From Alphaproteobacteria bacterium (lineage in GTDB: Bacteria; Pseudomonadota; Alphaproteobacteria; Reyranellales; JAQSWP01): a stretch of 36,531 nt of DNA. Positions 23,495 to 33,038 of the stretch are shown piece by piece. The stretch spans positions 1 through 36,531 of the forward strand of contig JAQSWP010000036.1 in the NCBI GenBank assembly GCA_029266575.1, in the 5' to 3' direction. How positions within the stretch are numbered: position 1 is the stretch's first letter; each line of letters starts with the position of its first letter. The translations under genes were made by a program, and so were the position numbers. The notes under the pieces were generated by a model. That model saw only the letters and a program-made list of their open reading frames with translations, was not told the DNA's origin and ran no database searches.

Positions 23495-25524
23495 GCGGCG
23501 CCTCGCGTCATATGACGTACAGGGGGCTTCTTGCCGCTCTCGCGCTCGGCCTGCGCCTTGCCGGCCAGGTACTGCTTCGGCCACCATTGCTTGGCGAAGC
23601 CCTGCTCCACCGCAGCCTTCAAAGTCCACGACGCGTCGGTGAGATGCGGCCGAGCCAGCGCGCAGAGATCGGCGCGGCCGGCGGCGACGATGGAATTGAC
23701 CTGATCGGATTCGGTGATGGCGCCGACGGCGATTGTGGAAATGCCGACTTCATTGCGGATGCGATCGCTGTAAGGCACCTGGAACATGCGGCCGTAAAGG
23801 GGGCGCGAGGCGCGCGTGGTCTGGCCCGTCGAGACGGTGAGGGCATCGGCGCCGGCCGCCTTCAGGATGCGCGCCAGTTCCACAGCCTCCTCGCCCGTCA
23901 AGCCGCCGTCGGCCCAGTCGGTGGCGGAGATGCGCACGCTCAAGGGCTTGTCCCAGATCTTGCGCACGGCTTGCAGGATGCGCCCGGGCAGGCGGGCGCG
24001 ACGCTTGATGTCGCCGCCGAATTCATCGCCCCGCTTGTTGGTGAGCGGACTTATGAAAGACGACAGCAGATAGCCATGGGCGAAATGCAGCTCGATCATG
24101 TCGAAGCCGCAAAGCAGCGCGCGCGAGGCGGCGGCGACGTATTGCCCTTCAAGCATGTCGATATCGGCCGCCGTCATTTCCTGCGGCGTCTGATTGCGCG
24201 GGCCGTAGGCGATGTCCGAGGCGGCCAGGATCGGCCAGTTGCCCTCGGGCAACGGCTCGTCCATGCGCTGCCAGCCCAATTGCGTCGAGGCTTTCGGCCC
24301 GGCATGGCCCAGCTGGATGCCGATCCTGGCCGGCGAGGCCGTGTGGACGAACGCCACGATGCGACGCCAGGCATCGACATGGGCATCGTCGTAGAGACCG
24401 GCACAGCCCGGCGTGATGCGGCCTTCGGCCGAAACGGCCGTCATCTCGCTCAGGATCAGCCCGGCGCCACCCATGGCGCGGGCGCCCAGATGCACCAGAT
24501 GGAAGTCGTTCACCAGCCCATCGGTGGCGGAATACATGCACATCGGCGACAGCACGACGCGGTTAGCGATGGTCATGTCGCGCAGCCGGAACGGAGTGAA
24601 CATCGGCGGCGCGGTCTCGTTGAGTCCGGCATCGCGGGCGATCGCAGCCTCGACCTCGGCCACCAGTGCGGGATAGGTCTGCGCCATGTCCTCGTGGCCG
24701 GTGCGCTGACTGGCAGTGAGCAGGCTGTAGGCGAAACGCGGCAGTGGCAGCCCGGCATGGCGCTGCGGCGTTGCGAACCAGTCAAGCCGGTTGCGCACGC
24801 CATGCTGGGCGGCGGTGACGATCTTCTGGCGCTGCTCGGCGAAGCTCGCCTTGGCATCTTCCGACGCCAGCGCCATGGCCAGCGCCTCGATCAGCGCCGG
24901 CTGCTGCTCGGCCGCGCCCAGGCACAGCGCATCGTCGGCCAGGCCAAGATCGAAATCGCACGGTGCGGCCTTGGCCAGCGTGAAGGCCACGGCCCCCAGC
25001 CCAGCCTGGCGCAGCAGCGCAGTCGCGTCCGGCTGCGCGCCGTGCGGCCATAGCAGCTCGATCCGTCCAGGATAGAGTCGCAGATGGGCCGGCGAATCGC
25101 CGGCAAACACCAGTTGCACGCTGGAGGAACCGGCCACAGTCGGGGCGACGGCTAAGCCTGCCTCGCCTGGTCCGGCAATCAGCGCCCCTGCAGGCGGCGA
25201 TGCCGCCGGGGCGATGTCGGCATTGCGCGCATTGTGCCTGAGGAAGTCGATCAGATGGCGGGCGACGGGAACGAGATCGCTCTCGCCGCACTCCACACGG
25301 ACGCCATCGCGAATGACGACCAGCGGCAGCCGCGACGCCTCGGCCAAGAGCGTCTTCAGCTCGGGAAACGCGCGCTGCAGCCAGGCGCGCGCGGCGCCGG
25401 AGATCGGGCGCGGCGGCGTGTCGTTCTCAACTGCAACGCTGAGCTGCAGCGTCGGCGCGGCCTGCTGCAGCCGCAGCGCCACAGCCAGTCCGAGCCAGCC
25501 CGCTATGTCGACATGCAGCCGCAT
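23491..25524 (-). CDS. Old-yellow-enzyme oxidoreductase with decayed N-terminal FAD-monooxygenase domain
   Basis: A 677-residue, two-part protein. Residues about 308-660 are an OYE-type FMN enzyme: SPMCMYS (C329, Y331), QLGHAGPKAS, HFAHGYLLSSFISPLTNKRGD (H480, H483), the YqjM-like class. Residues 1-300 follow the flavin monooxygenase half of salicylyl-CoA 5-hydroxylase/2-aminobenzoyl-CoA monooxygenase-reductase proteins: RNRLDWFATPQRHAGLPLPRFAYSLLTASQR aligns with the end of that half in part. But the expected GxGxxG near the start reads DIAGWLGLA, and the GD and FSIGSGT segments are degenerate. At 300 rather than about 390 residues it probably no longer binds FAD. The stop overlaps the synthetase start (ATGA) and the start overlaps the Rid stop (TGATG). 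Ene-reduction of an aromatic or alicyclic acyl-CoA is a reasonable guess. Confidence 0.85.
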   Translation of the reverse strand: MRLHVDIAGWLGLAVALRLQQAAPTLQLSVAVENDTPPRPISGAARAWLQRAFPELKTLLAEASRLPLVVIRDGVRVECGESDLVPVARHLIDFLRHNARNADIAPAASPPAGALIAGPGEAGLAVAPTVAGSSSVQLVFAGDSPAHLRLYPGRIELLWPHGAQPDATALLRQAGLGAVAFTLAKAAPCDFDLGLADDALCLGAAEQQPALIEALAMALASEDAKASFAEQRQKIVTAAQHGVRNRLDWFATPQRHAGLPLPRFAYSLLTASQRTGHEDMAQTYPALVAEVEAAIARDAGLNETAPPMFTPFRLRDMTIANRVVLSPMCMYSATDGLVNDFHLVHLGARAMGGAGLILSEMTAVSAEGRITPGCAGLYDDAHVDAWRRIVAFVHTASPARIGIQLGHAGPKASTQLGWQRMDEPLPEGNWPILAASDIAYGPRNQTPQEMTAADIDMLEGQYVAAASRALLCGFDMIELHFAHGYLLSSFISPLTNKRGDEFGGDIKRRARLPGRILQAVRKIWDKPLSVRISATDWADGGLTGEEAVELARILKAAGADALTVSTGQTTRASRPLYGRMFQVPYSDRIRNEVGISTIAVGAITESDQVNSIVAAGRADLCALARPHLTDASWTLKAAVEQGFAKQWWPKQYLAGKAQAERESGKKPPVRHMTRGAA

Positions 25525-25931
25525 CAGGTGGGCTCGCGCGCCAGCATCGCGGTGGCTTTGATCTCGATCAGGGCGCCCTTGCGGATCAGGCCGGAGACCA
25601 GCACACCGGTGGCGGCAGGCCAGGGTGGGCCCTTCAGCATCTCGCGGCGGATAGCGGCGGTCTTCTCGTAGCCTTCGAAGGTGGTGACGTATTCGGTGGT
25701 GTCGACGATATCGGCCAGCGAGCCGCCGACGCTTTCCAGCAGCCGCTGCATCTTGCCCAGGATGTAGCGCGTCTGTTCGGCCAGATCGCCTTCATGCACC
25801 AGTTTCATGGTGTCGTCGGTGGCGGTGAGGCCGGAGATCCACACCATGCGGCCGACGCGGACCGCCGGCGAAAAAGTCAGGCGGCCGGAGGCTTCGACGC
25901 CAGGATAATGGATCGGAACGAACGCGCTCAT
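25524..25931 (-). CDS. Rid family protein (RidA/YjgF superfamily), non-canonical
   Basis: A 135-residue single-domain protein with the Rid fold signature (LTFSPAVRVGRMVWISGLTA, the VTTFEGYEKTAAIRREML region, ALIEIKATAML). Canonical RidA hydrolyses reactive enamines and imines using a conserved Arg; here that position reads PAATGVLV (T108), while the conserved Glu is kept (E123). It thus belongs to the Rid subgroups without the catalytic Arg, whose activity is uncertain. ATG has AGAGGAAACC before it. It sits between a MaoC gene and the OYE/monooxygenase gene; Rid genes often accompany 2-aminobenzoyl-CoA or aromatic amine pathways, which agrees with the neighbour. Confidence 0.88.
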   Translation of the reverse strand: MSAFVPIHYPGVEASGRLTFSPAVRVGRMVWISGLTATDDTMKLVHEGDLAEQTRYILGKMQRLLESVGGSLADIVDTTEYVTTFEGYEKTAAIRREMLKGPPWPAATGVLVSGLIRKGALIEIKATAMLAREPT

Positions 25932-25939
25932 GGTTTCCT

Positions 25940-26428
25940 CTAACCGCTCATGCGCAGCAGATAGCGGTGAAAGCCTTCGGCCAGGACTTCGCCCTTGTCG
26001 TTGACGACGGCGATGGAGAAAGTCACCACGCCGCTCTTCTTCTCCGACTTCAACGCCACGCTCTCCACCACGAAGCCGGTGCTGACTCGATCGCCGACCA
26101 GAGCGGGGGCGCGAAACTTCATGCCCTGCTCGAGGAACGCCACCATCGATTCTTGCAGCCGGTCCGATAGCGGCGTGGCGCCAAGTGCTGTGATCGACGT
26201 CACCAGCAGGCCGTGCGCCAAGCGCTTGCCGAAGCGCGACTTGGCGGCGTAGGCGTCGTCGTAGTGGATCGGGTGGCGGTCGCCGGTGAGCTCTGCGAAT
26301 TGCCTGAACTGCGGATCGCCCAGCACCACGGATTGCCCGGCGTACCGCTGGCCGACGGCGAAATCCTCGGCGTAGAGCTGCGACGTGCCCTGCTCCAGCT
26401 TCGCCATGGGTTCAGCGTTGGCCGCCAT
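25940..26428 (-). CDS. MaoC-like (R)-specific enoyl-CoA hydratase
   Basis: A 162-residue single hotdog-domain protein of the MaoC dehydratase family. The hydratase 2 motif is complete: ELTGDRHPIHYDDAYAAKSR with catalytic D50 and H55, then FGKRLAHGLL. The family adds water to trans-2-enoyl-CoA, or removes it, usually as a homodimer. ATG 26428 has GAGGCCGG upstream; ATG 26407 is an alternative that would remove seven residues. It is spaced 8-9 bases from each neighbour in the operon. Confidence 0.92.
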   Translation of the reverse strand: MAANAEPMAKLEQGTSQLYAEDFAVGQRYAGQSVVLGDPQFRQFAELTGDRHPIHYDDAYAAKSRFGKRLAHGLLVTSITALGATPLSDRLQESMVAFLEQGMKFRAPALVGDRVSTGFVVESVALKSEKKSGVVTFSIAVVNDKGEVLAEGFHRYLLRMSG

Positions 26429-26437
26429 GTCCGGCCT

Positions 26438-26776
26438 CTAGCGGTCTTCGAGCACGGCGCGGCCGATAACCGTCACCTCGTCCTTAACGCGCTCGACCAC
26501 CGAACCGTCGTCCTTCAGCTCGACGATGAGCTTGTCGCCGGGGCATACCGGGCCGACCCACTTGGTGTGGAGCTTGCCGCGATAGAACCAGTCCTTGCCG
26601 TATTTCTTCATGGCGAGATCGCACACGAAGGCCGACAGATGCGGGCCGTGCACCAGGGTGCCGCGGAAGCCGCGCTTGAGGCAGTACTCGTGGTCGTAAT
26701 GGATGATGTCGTTGTCGCCGTTGATCTTGCCGTAGAGATCGATCTTGGCCTGGTCGATGGGAATTTCGCGCTGCAT
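26438..26776 (-). CDS. MaoC-like dehydratase, catalytic half
   Basis: A short 112-residue hotdog protein with an intact D-x4-H dyad (INGDNDIIHYDHEY: D21, H26) and RGTLVHGPHL. It is shorter than a complete MaoC protein. The gene directly upstream encodes a hotdog protein without the dyad, which is the layout of heteromeric MaoC-like hydratases such as the ChsH type, where one subunit carries the catalytic residues and the other a degenerate hotdog. The ribosome site (GAGAGA) is weak and may rely on coupling across the 20-base gap. Substrate unknown; an enoyl-CoA or beta-hydroxyacyl-CoA is expected. Confidence 0.88.
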   Translation of the reverse strand: MQREIPIDQAKIDLYGKINGDNDIIHYDHEYCLKRGFRGTLVHGPHLSAFVCDLAMKKYGKDWFYRGKLHTKWVGPVCPGDKLIVELKDDGSVVERVKDEVTVIGRAVLEDR

Positions 26777-26796
26777 CGGAAGCGTCTCTCTCTATC

Positions 26797-27246
26797 TCAG
26801 GAAGGAACGTGGAAGGTGTTGACCATGGAGGCGATGGGCGTGCCGTCGGCGCGCTTCCATTCCGCTTCCCAGCGCACGTAGCGCCGGCCACGCTTCTCGA
26901 ACTTGTCGGCCACCTTGCCGGTGACGACCATGTCGGTGGTCTCGTCGGCCCAGATCGGGTTGCGCCAGCGGAACTCGACCTCGGCCATGACAATGCCCTG
27001 GATCGGCGGATATTTCCGATAGAGCGGCACGGTCATGTAGGGGAACAGCACGTTGGGCGGCGCCGCCAGGCGACCGTCGAGCTTGTAGAGCGAGCGGTCG
27101 GCTTCGACCGAATCGAAGTACTCCTCGACGATGGCCGGCGTGATGGTGAAGCGCAGTTCTGGCAGGGCTGCGCCGACAACGAACGCGTCGTAGGGCGTGC
27201 CGGGCACCGAATCTTCCCGCGGCTTCAACTGGTCGGGTCTCGTCAT
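26797..27246 (-). CDS. MaoC N-terminal-like (FAS1-type) dehydratase, non-catalytic half
   Basis: A 149-residue hotdog protein of the MaoC N-terminal/FAS1-like dehydratase type (AAPPNVLFPYMTVPLY, IVMAEVEFRWRNPI, GKVADKFEKRGRRYVRWEAEW). It lacks the D-x4-H dyad, so it probably provides the second hotdog of a heterodimer with the product of the next gene. ATG 27246 is chosen over ATG 27252 because GGAGG then has a normal 7-base spacing. First gene of a roughly 13-kb operon, with the promoter C palindrome 44-58 bases upstream. Confidence 0.85.
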   Translation of the reverse strand: MTRPDQLKPREDSVPGTPYDAFVVGAALPELRFTITPAIVEEYFDSVEADRSLYKLDGRLAAPPNVLFPYMTVPLYRKYPPIQGIVMAEVEFRWRNPIWADETTDMVVTGKVADKFEKRGRRYVRWEAEWKRADGTPIASMVNTFHVPS

Positions 27247-27289
27247 CTTCATTCCTCCGGAAAACCGTCCCGCTTTGAGTTGACTCTAT

Positions 27290-27349
27290 GTTCCTATTAA
27301 GAACAATTGTTTTAATAGCGCTCACTATTGCAAGCGGCGTCGCCGGCTG

Positions 27350-27353
<4 letters not shown>
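27290..27353 (-). promoter_or_regulatory. Promoter C with palindromic operator, long catabolic operon
   Basis: On the minus strand TTGACA (27353-27348) overlaps the dppF stop codon; after 18 bases follows AATAGT (27329-27324), preceded by a TG that makes an extended -10 (TGCAATAGT). The operator GTTCCTATTAAGAAC (27290-27304, one mismatch in the arms) lies about 20 bases downstream of the -10. It matches the palindromes at promoters A, B and D. The promoter would drive the twelve genes from 27246 to 14321. Confidence 0.75.
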
Positions 27354-28425
<1,072 letters not shown>

Positions 28426-28429
<4 letters not shown>

Positions 28430-29478
28430 GCCTGCGCCCTCAGTTCGGGGATGGTTTCGATCGGCGCGCGCCAGCAGGCGACGTCGTGGCCGGGCGAGAT
28501 TTCCATCAGCGGCGGCTGCTCGGCGCGGCACTTGTCGATGGCGAAGGGACAACGCGGGTGGAAGCGGCAGCCGACCGGCAGCGAAGCCGGGTTGGGCACG
28601 GTGCCCTCGATGGTGGCCAGCCGGGCGCGGTCTTCCTCCAGACGCGGGACCGAGCCCAGCAGGCCGATAGTGTAGGGATGCTGCGGATCGGCAAAGAGAT
28701 TTTGCACCGAGGCGGTCTCGACGATCTTGCCGGCGTACATGACCGCCACATCGTCGGCGACTTCGGCAATAACGCCCAGATCGTGGGTGATCAGCAATAT
28801 CGCCGTCCCAGTGCGCTTTTGCATGTCGCCCAGCAATTCCAGGATCTGCGCCTGGATGGTGACGTCGAGCGCCGTGGTGGGCTCGTCGGCGATCAGAAGC
28901 TTGGGCTCGCAGGCCAGCGCCATGGCGATCATGGCGCGCTGGCGCATGCCGCCCGACATTTCATGCGGGAAGGAATCGACACGCGTCGCTGCCGAGGGAA
29001 TGCGCACCAGATCCAGCACCGCGATGGCCCGCTTGCGCGCCTCGGCATGGCTGATCGGGAAATGCGCCCGCAGCGCCTCAATGATCTGCTCGCCCACGGT
29101 ATAGACCGGGTTGAGCGAGGTCATCGGTTCCTGGAAAATCATCGCCAGCTCGCGCCCGCGATAGCGGCGGCGTTCCTCGGCGTCGAGCTCGAGCAGATCG
29201 ACTTCGCCATAACGCATCTGCGCGCCGGTGACTTCCGCCGGCGGCATCGGAAGCAGGCCCATGATGGCCAGCGAGGTGACGCTCTTGCCCGAGCCCGACT
29301 CGCCCACCAAGCCCAGCGTGCGGCCGGGGTAGAGCCTGAGACTCACCCCGTCCACCGCTTTTACCAAACTGCCGCCGACCTTGAAGCCCGCGACCAGGTC
29401 CCGCACGTCAAGCAAGGGGGCAGCGCCTGACGCGCTGCCCGTGTTCTCGCTCACAATCGTCTCGCTCCTGACATCCAT
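28426..29478 (-). CDS. dppD: Dipeptide/oligopeptide ABC transporter ATP-binding protein (DppD/OppD-like)
   Basis: A 350-residue ABC ATPase: Walker [11 protein letters not shown]-loop [12 protein letters not shown], signature [15 protein letters not shown], Walker [13 protein letters not shown], switch His in [14 protein letters not shown]. The C-terminal extension carries four cysteines ([15 protein letters not shown] and HDVACW); such cysteines ligate an iron-sulfur cluster in some DppD/OppD proteins. ATG 29478 starts two bases after the binding-protein stop and is preferred to the longer track ORF, whose extra N terminus is out-of-frame binding-protein sequence. Partner of DppF. Confidence 0.92.
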
Positions 29479-29480
29479 GT

Positions 29481-31061
29481 TCAGAACGAGACGTCGAGGC
29501 CCTTGTAGAGCAGGCTGGTGAAGGTGGCGTGCGGCTTGACGTTCTTCACTTTCTTGCTGGCGGCGACGAACACCATGTCGTGCACCAGCGGCACCCATAG
29601 CGCGTTGGCGACGATCTTCTCCTGCACCTTGGCGTAGTTCTCCGCCCGCACCTTGGGATCGGAGGCCTGCAATCCGGCATCCAGCCAGCCATCGGTTTCG
29701 GCATCGATCCAGTTCATGCGGTTGGGGATCGGCCGGTTCTGCGAGCGCCAGTAGACGTTGAGCACGTCGCCGGCGGAGGCGTAGGGATTGCAGAGCAGGA
29801 ACATGTCGAATTCCTGCGTCGCGATCTTGGTGAAATAGGCGGTGGCGTCGAAGGCCTCGATCTTCAAATCGATGCCGACCTGGCGCATATAGCCCTGCAC
29901 CGCCGTGGCCATCTGCGGGTTGCTGCCCGAATTCAGGATGAACAGCACCGGCGACAGCCGTACGCCGTTCTTCTCGCGCATGCCGTCACTGCCGGCTTTC
30001 CAGCCGGCGGCATCGAGCAATTTCTTGGCCTCGGCCGGATTGTATTTGCCCAGCGGCGTGTTCTGCGTGCTGGCTGCGAAGTCGGGTGTGCCGGGATGCA
30101 GATAGGCCGGGGCCGGAATGGCATTGCCGAAGAAAATCTGCTTGGCGATATCCTCGCGGTTGACTGCAAGGTTCATCGCCTTGCGCACCTCGATATCCTT
30201 CATCAGGTCGCGGGTGATCTTGTTGCCGATGAAGCAGGTGCGGAAATAGTTGGCCGGCGCGGTAATGGCGACGTTGGGCGCTTTCTTCAGTTCGGCCACC
30301 GACCACAGCGGCACGGCATAGGTGAGATCGCCCTGGCCCGACATCACCGCGGCCATGCGGGAAGCGTCTTCCGGCACCATCTTCCACACGATCTTCTCGA
30401 CCTTGGCGGGGCCCTTGTTGGCGTAGATCGGCGGACCCCATTTGTAGGCGGCATGCCGCTTCAGGGTCATCTCGGTGCGCGGCGTCCAGCTCTCCCAGCA
30501 GAACGGGCCGGTGCCATCGACGCCCTTGATGCCGAAATCCTTGCCCAGCGCATCGACGTTCTCCTTGTTCAGGATGGTGCCGTGCATGAGGGTGAGCGTG
30601 TAAAGCAACTCGTTGTAGGGCTCGTTCAGCTCGTAGACGATCCTGGTCGGGCCCGCAGCGGTGATCGACTTCACCTTGCCCATCTTCTGCGCCGACGGCT
30701 TCTTGTTCTCGGTGTCGAGCATGCGGTTGAAGGTGTAGACCACGTCCTCGGACGTCATCTTCTTACCGGAGCAGAAAGAAACGTCGTCACGCAGCTCGAA
30801 AGTGTAAGTCTTGCCATCCGGACTGACGGTCCACGACTTGGCCAGCAGCGGCTTGATGGTCTTCATGTCGAAGTCCAGCGCCACCAAGGTGTCGCCCAGC
30901 AGGAAGGCGATTTCCGAGGCCGCCGCGGCCGTGGCGCGCTGCGGATCGTAGGAGAAGGAATCGACGGTGCGCAGCACGGTCAATGTCTGCCCCGATGCCA
31001 CGCCCGGCAGGGCCATGCCCATGCCCAGCACCAATCCGGCGATCGTTTGCTTCCAGTTCAT
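29481..31061 (-). CDS. ABC transporter substrate-binding protein, SBP_bac_5 (peptide/nickel/opine) family
   Basis: A 526-residue periplasmic protein with a signal peptide (LVLGMGMALPGVASG, cleavage near residue 25). Family markers are LAKSWTVSPDGKTYTFELRDDVSF, TSEDVVYTFNRML, and VRKAMNLAVNREDIAKQIFFG. It binds the ligand for the DppBCDF-type membrane complex encoded around it. ATG has AAGGAGG before it. The order dppB-dppC-binding protein-dppD-dppF places it mid-operon. The family transports peptides but also glutathione, opines, sugars or amino-acid conjugates, and the ligand site cannot be interpreted by eye. An M20 amidohydrolase is divergent from this operon, which hints at an amide-containing ligand. 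Confidence 0.92.
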   Translation of the reverse strand: MNWKQTIAGLVLGMGMALPGVASGQTLTVLRTVDSFSYDPQRATAAAASEIAFLLGDTLVALDFDMKTIKPLLAKSWTVSPDGKTYTFELRDDVSFCSGKKMTSEDVVYTFNRMLDTENKKPSAQKMGKVKSITAAGPTRIVYELNEPYNELLYTLTLMHGTILNKENVDALGKDFGIKGVDGTGPFCWESWTPRTEMTLKRHAAYKWGPPIYANKGPAKVEKIVWKMVPEDASRMAAVMSGQGDLTYAVPLWSVAELKKAPNVAITAPANYFRTCFIGNKITRDLMKDIEVRKAMNLAVNREDIAKQIFFGNAIPAPAYLHPGTPDFAASTQNTPLGKYNPAEAKKLLDAAGWKAGSDGMREKNGVRLSPVLFILNSGSNPQMATAVQGYMRQVGIDLKIEAFDATAYFTKIATQEFDMFLLCNPYASAGDVLNVYWRSQNRPIPNRMNWIDAETDGWLDAGLQASDPKVRAENYAKVQEKIVANALWVPLVHDMVFVAASKKVKNVKPHATFTSLLYKGLDVSF

Positions 31062-31091
31062 ATCGGGCCTCCTTATTGTTTGCCTGCGCCC

Positions 31092-31967
31092 TCAGGCGAC
31101 CAGGCGCGGATCGAGAACGTCACGCAGCGCATCGCCGACGACATTGGCCGCCAGCACGATGAGAAAGATGAAGACGCAGGGGATGGTCACGATGTGCGGC
31201 GCCAGGAACAGCAAGCCGCGCCCGTCGGCGGCCATCATCCCCAGCTCCGCCGTCGGTGGCTGCGCGCCCAGACCCAGGAATCCCAGCGCCGAGCCGATCA
31301 GGATCACCTGGCCGAAACGCAAAGTGAGAAAGACGAAGATGGTCGAGGCGCAGTTCAGCGCCAGATAACGCCACAGCAGTACGCGATCGGACAGGCCGAT
31401 CGCCCTGCCCGCCTCGAGGAATTCCTGGCTGGCGACGCCCACCGCCGCGCCGCGCGCGATGCGCGCCACGTCGGGCACGGTGGCGAAGATCAGTGCGAAG
31501 ATCACCGCGCCCAGGCCGGGTCCGAAGATGGCGGCGGCGGCCAGACCGATCAGGATGGCGGGGAAGGCCAGCAGCATGTCGATGACGCGCATGACCACGC
31601 CGTCGATGCGCTTGTAGAAGGCGGCCAGCACGCCGATGGCGGCGCCCAAAAGGCCGCCGACCAGCACGCTCATCACCCCCATCAGCAAGGTCAGGCGCAT
31701 GCCGTAGAGCACGCGGCTGAAAATGTCGCGGCCGGTGGCATCGGTGCCCAGCCAGTTTTCGCCATCGGGCGTGCGGATGGCCTTGCCGAGATTGATCGCA
31801 TAGGGATCGTAAGGCGCAATCAGCGGCGCCAGAATCGCGGCCACTATCAGAACGCTCAGCAGCAGGGCAGCGACAGCCGCGGCACGATCGGCCAGCAGGC
31901 GGCGCCAGATCGTGGCGCGTGTCGGCGGAGTTGCGGCAGGCGTTGCGATGGCTTGAACGGCGTTCAT
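31092..31967 (-). CDS. dppC: ABC transporter permease (DppC/OppC-like)
   Basis: A 291-residue permease with about six membrane spans. The N-terminal segment has IAPYDPYAINLGKAI and the DppC signature NWLGTDATGRDIFSRVLYG. The cytoplasmic coupling loop (EAA motif region) reads SQEFLEAGRAIGLSDRVLLWRYLALN, and LGFLGLGAQPPTAELG follows. Its ATG overlaps the dppB stop (ATGA). Forms the transmembrane channel with DppB. Confidence 0.93.
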   Translation of the reverse strand: MNAVQAIATPAATPPTRATIWRRLLADRAAAVAALLLSVLIVAAILAPLIAPYDPYAINLGKAIRTPDGENWLGTDATGRDIFSRVLYGMRLTLLMGVMSVLVGGLLGAAIGVLAAFYKRIDGVVMRVIDMLLAFPAILIGLAAAAIFGPGLGAVIFALIFATVPDVARIARGAAVGVASQEFLEAGRAIGLSDRVLLWRYLALNCASTIFVFLTLRFGQVILIGSALGFLGLGAQPPTAELGMMAADGRGLLFLAPHIVTIPCVFIFLIVLAANVVGDALRDVLDPRLVA

Positions 31968-32905
31968 CGCCGGCGCACTCGCGGATCGAGCCGCGTATAG
32001 AGCACGTCGACCGAGAGGTTGATGAGGATGAAGGCCAGCGCCAGGATCATGATGGCGCCCTGGGCGAGCGGGAAATCGCGCGACAGGATGGCGCCCACCG
32101 CCAATTGCCCCAGCCCGGGCCAGGCGAACAGAGTTTCAGTGACGACAGCGCCGCCCAACAGGAAAGCCGCCTGCAAACCGATGAGGGTGACGATGGGAAT
32201 GAGCGCAGTGCGCAGCACATGCGCCAGCACCACCCGGCCCTCGCGCACGCCCTTGGCGCGGGCGGTGCGGACGTAATCGGCGCGCAGCACTTCCAAGGTG
32301 GTGGTGCGCGTCATGCGCGCGATCGGCCCGACCAGCACGCCGCCCAGGGTGATGGCCGGCAGGATGATGCCGACTAGGCCCTCCCATGTGTAAAGCGGGC
32401 CAGGCCGGCCGACGAACGGCAGCGCCTGCCACTCGAAGCCGACATAACGGATCAGCATCAGGCCGAGGAAGAACACCGGCACGGAAATGCCAGTGACCGA
32501 CAGCGCCATCACCAGCCGGTCGACCCACTGCCCGCGGCGGATCGCGGCCCAGGTGCCGAGCGCCAGCCCGCCGGGTATTGCCCACAGCATGGCCATGAAG
32601 GTCAGTTCCACCGTCGGCGGGATGGCCAGCCAAAGTTCTTCGGCAACCGAACGGTTGGAGATCAGCGAGCGGCCGAGATCGCCCTGCAGCACGCGGACGA
32701 GGTAGGAGCCGAACTGCACATAGAGCGGTCGGTCGAGCCCGAGATCCTTGCGGATGGAATCGCGCACCTCTTGCGTCGCTTCCGGCCCGGCCAGCAGCTC
32801 GACCGGGTCGGACGGCACCACCTGCAGCAGTAGGAAGCCGATCAGCAGCACGCCCAGCAGCACCGGGATGGAGATCAGCAGACGTTGCAGGACGTAAGTC
32901 GCCAT
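31964..32905 (-). CDS. dppB: ABC transporter permease (DppB/OppB-like)
   Basis: A 313-residue permease with about six spans. The N-terminal MATYVLQRLLISIPVLLGV and DLGRSLISNRSV segments and the coupling loop DYVRTARAKGVREGRVVLAH are typical of DppB. The end, TETLFAWPGLGQLAVGAIL followed by LYTRLDPRVR, also fits. ATG has GAGGCTCG upstream. It heads the transporter operon, only 12 bases downstream of the palindrome of promoter D. Confidence 0.93.
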   Translation of the reverse strand: MATYVLQRLLISIPVLLGVLLIGFLLLQVVPSDPVELLAGPEATQEVRDSIRKDLGLDRPLYVQFGSYLVRVLQGDLGRSLISNRSVAEELWLAIPPTVELTFMAMLWAIPGGLALGTWAAIRRGQWVDRLVMALSVTGISVPVFFLGLMLIRYVGFEWQALPFVGRPGPLYTWEGLVGIILPAITLGGVLVGPIARMTRTTTLEVLRADYVRTARAKGVREGRVVLAHVLRTALIPIVTLIGLQAAFLLGGAVVTETLFAWPGLGQLAVGAILSRDFPLAQGAIMILALAFILINLSVDVLYTRLDPRVRRR

Positions 32906-32917
32906 CGAGCCTCAAAG

Positions 32918-32986
32918 AATGTTCTTTAAAAGAACATTTGTTTGTATTGCGATTGCCATCATTTGCAGGAAGCGGCAGACTGTCAA
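32918..32986 (-). promoter_or_regulatory. Promoter D with palindromic operator, ABC transporter operon
   Basis: On the minus strand TTGACA (32986-32981) and AATGAT (32963-32958) are 17 bases apart, pointing at dppB. The operator is a 21-base perfect palindrome about its central base, AATGTTCTTT-A-AAAGAACATT (32918-32938). It lies in the 133-base gap shared with the divergent M20 gene and could also affect that gene, whose own promoter is not clear. Confidence 0.75.
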
Positions 32987-33038
32987 GCGGCGGTGGCCGA
33001 AACGCCGTCGTCGCAATGATGTTTTGCGGAGAGGGTCG

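Noticed and set aside
30096-32000. Plus-strand ORF of 634 residues, and similar long antisense ORFs (4897-6219, 9354-10661, 6267-7673, 17075-18262)
   Set aside because: They lie opposite genes with clear family motifs and have the His/Gln/Arg/Asp-rich composition of GC-rich antisense frames, with no recognisable domain.
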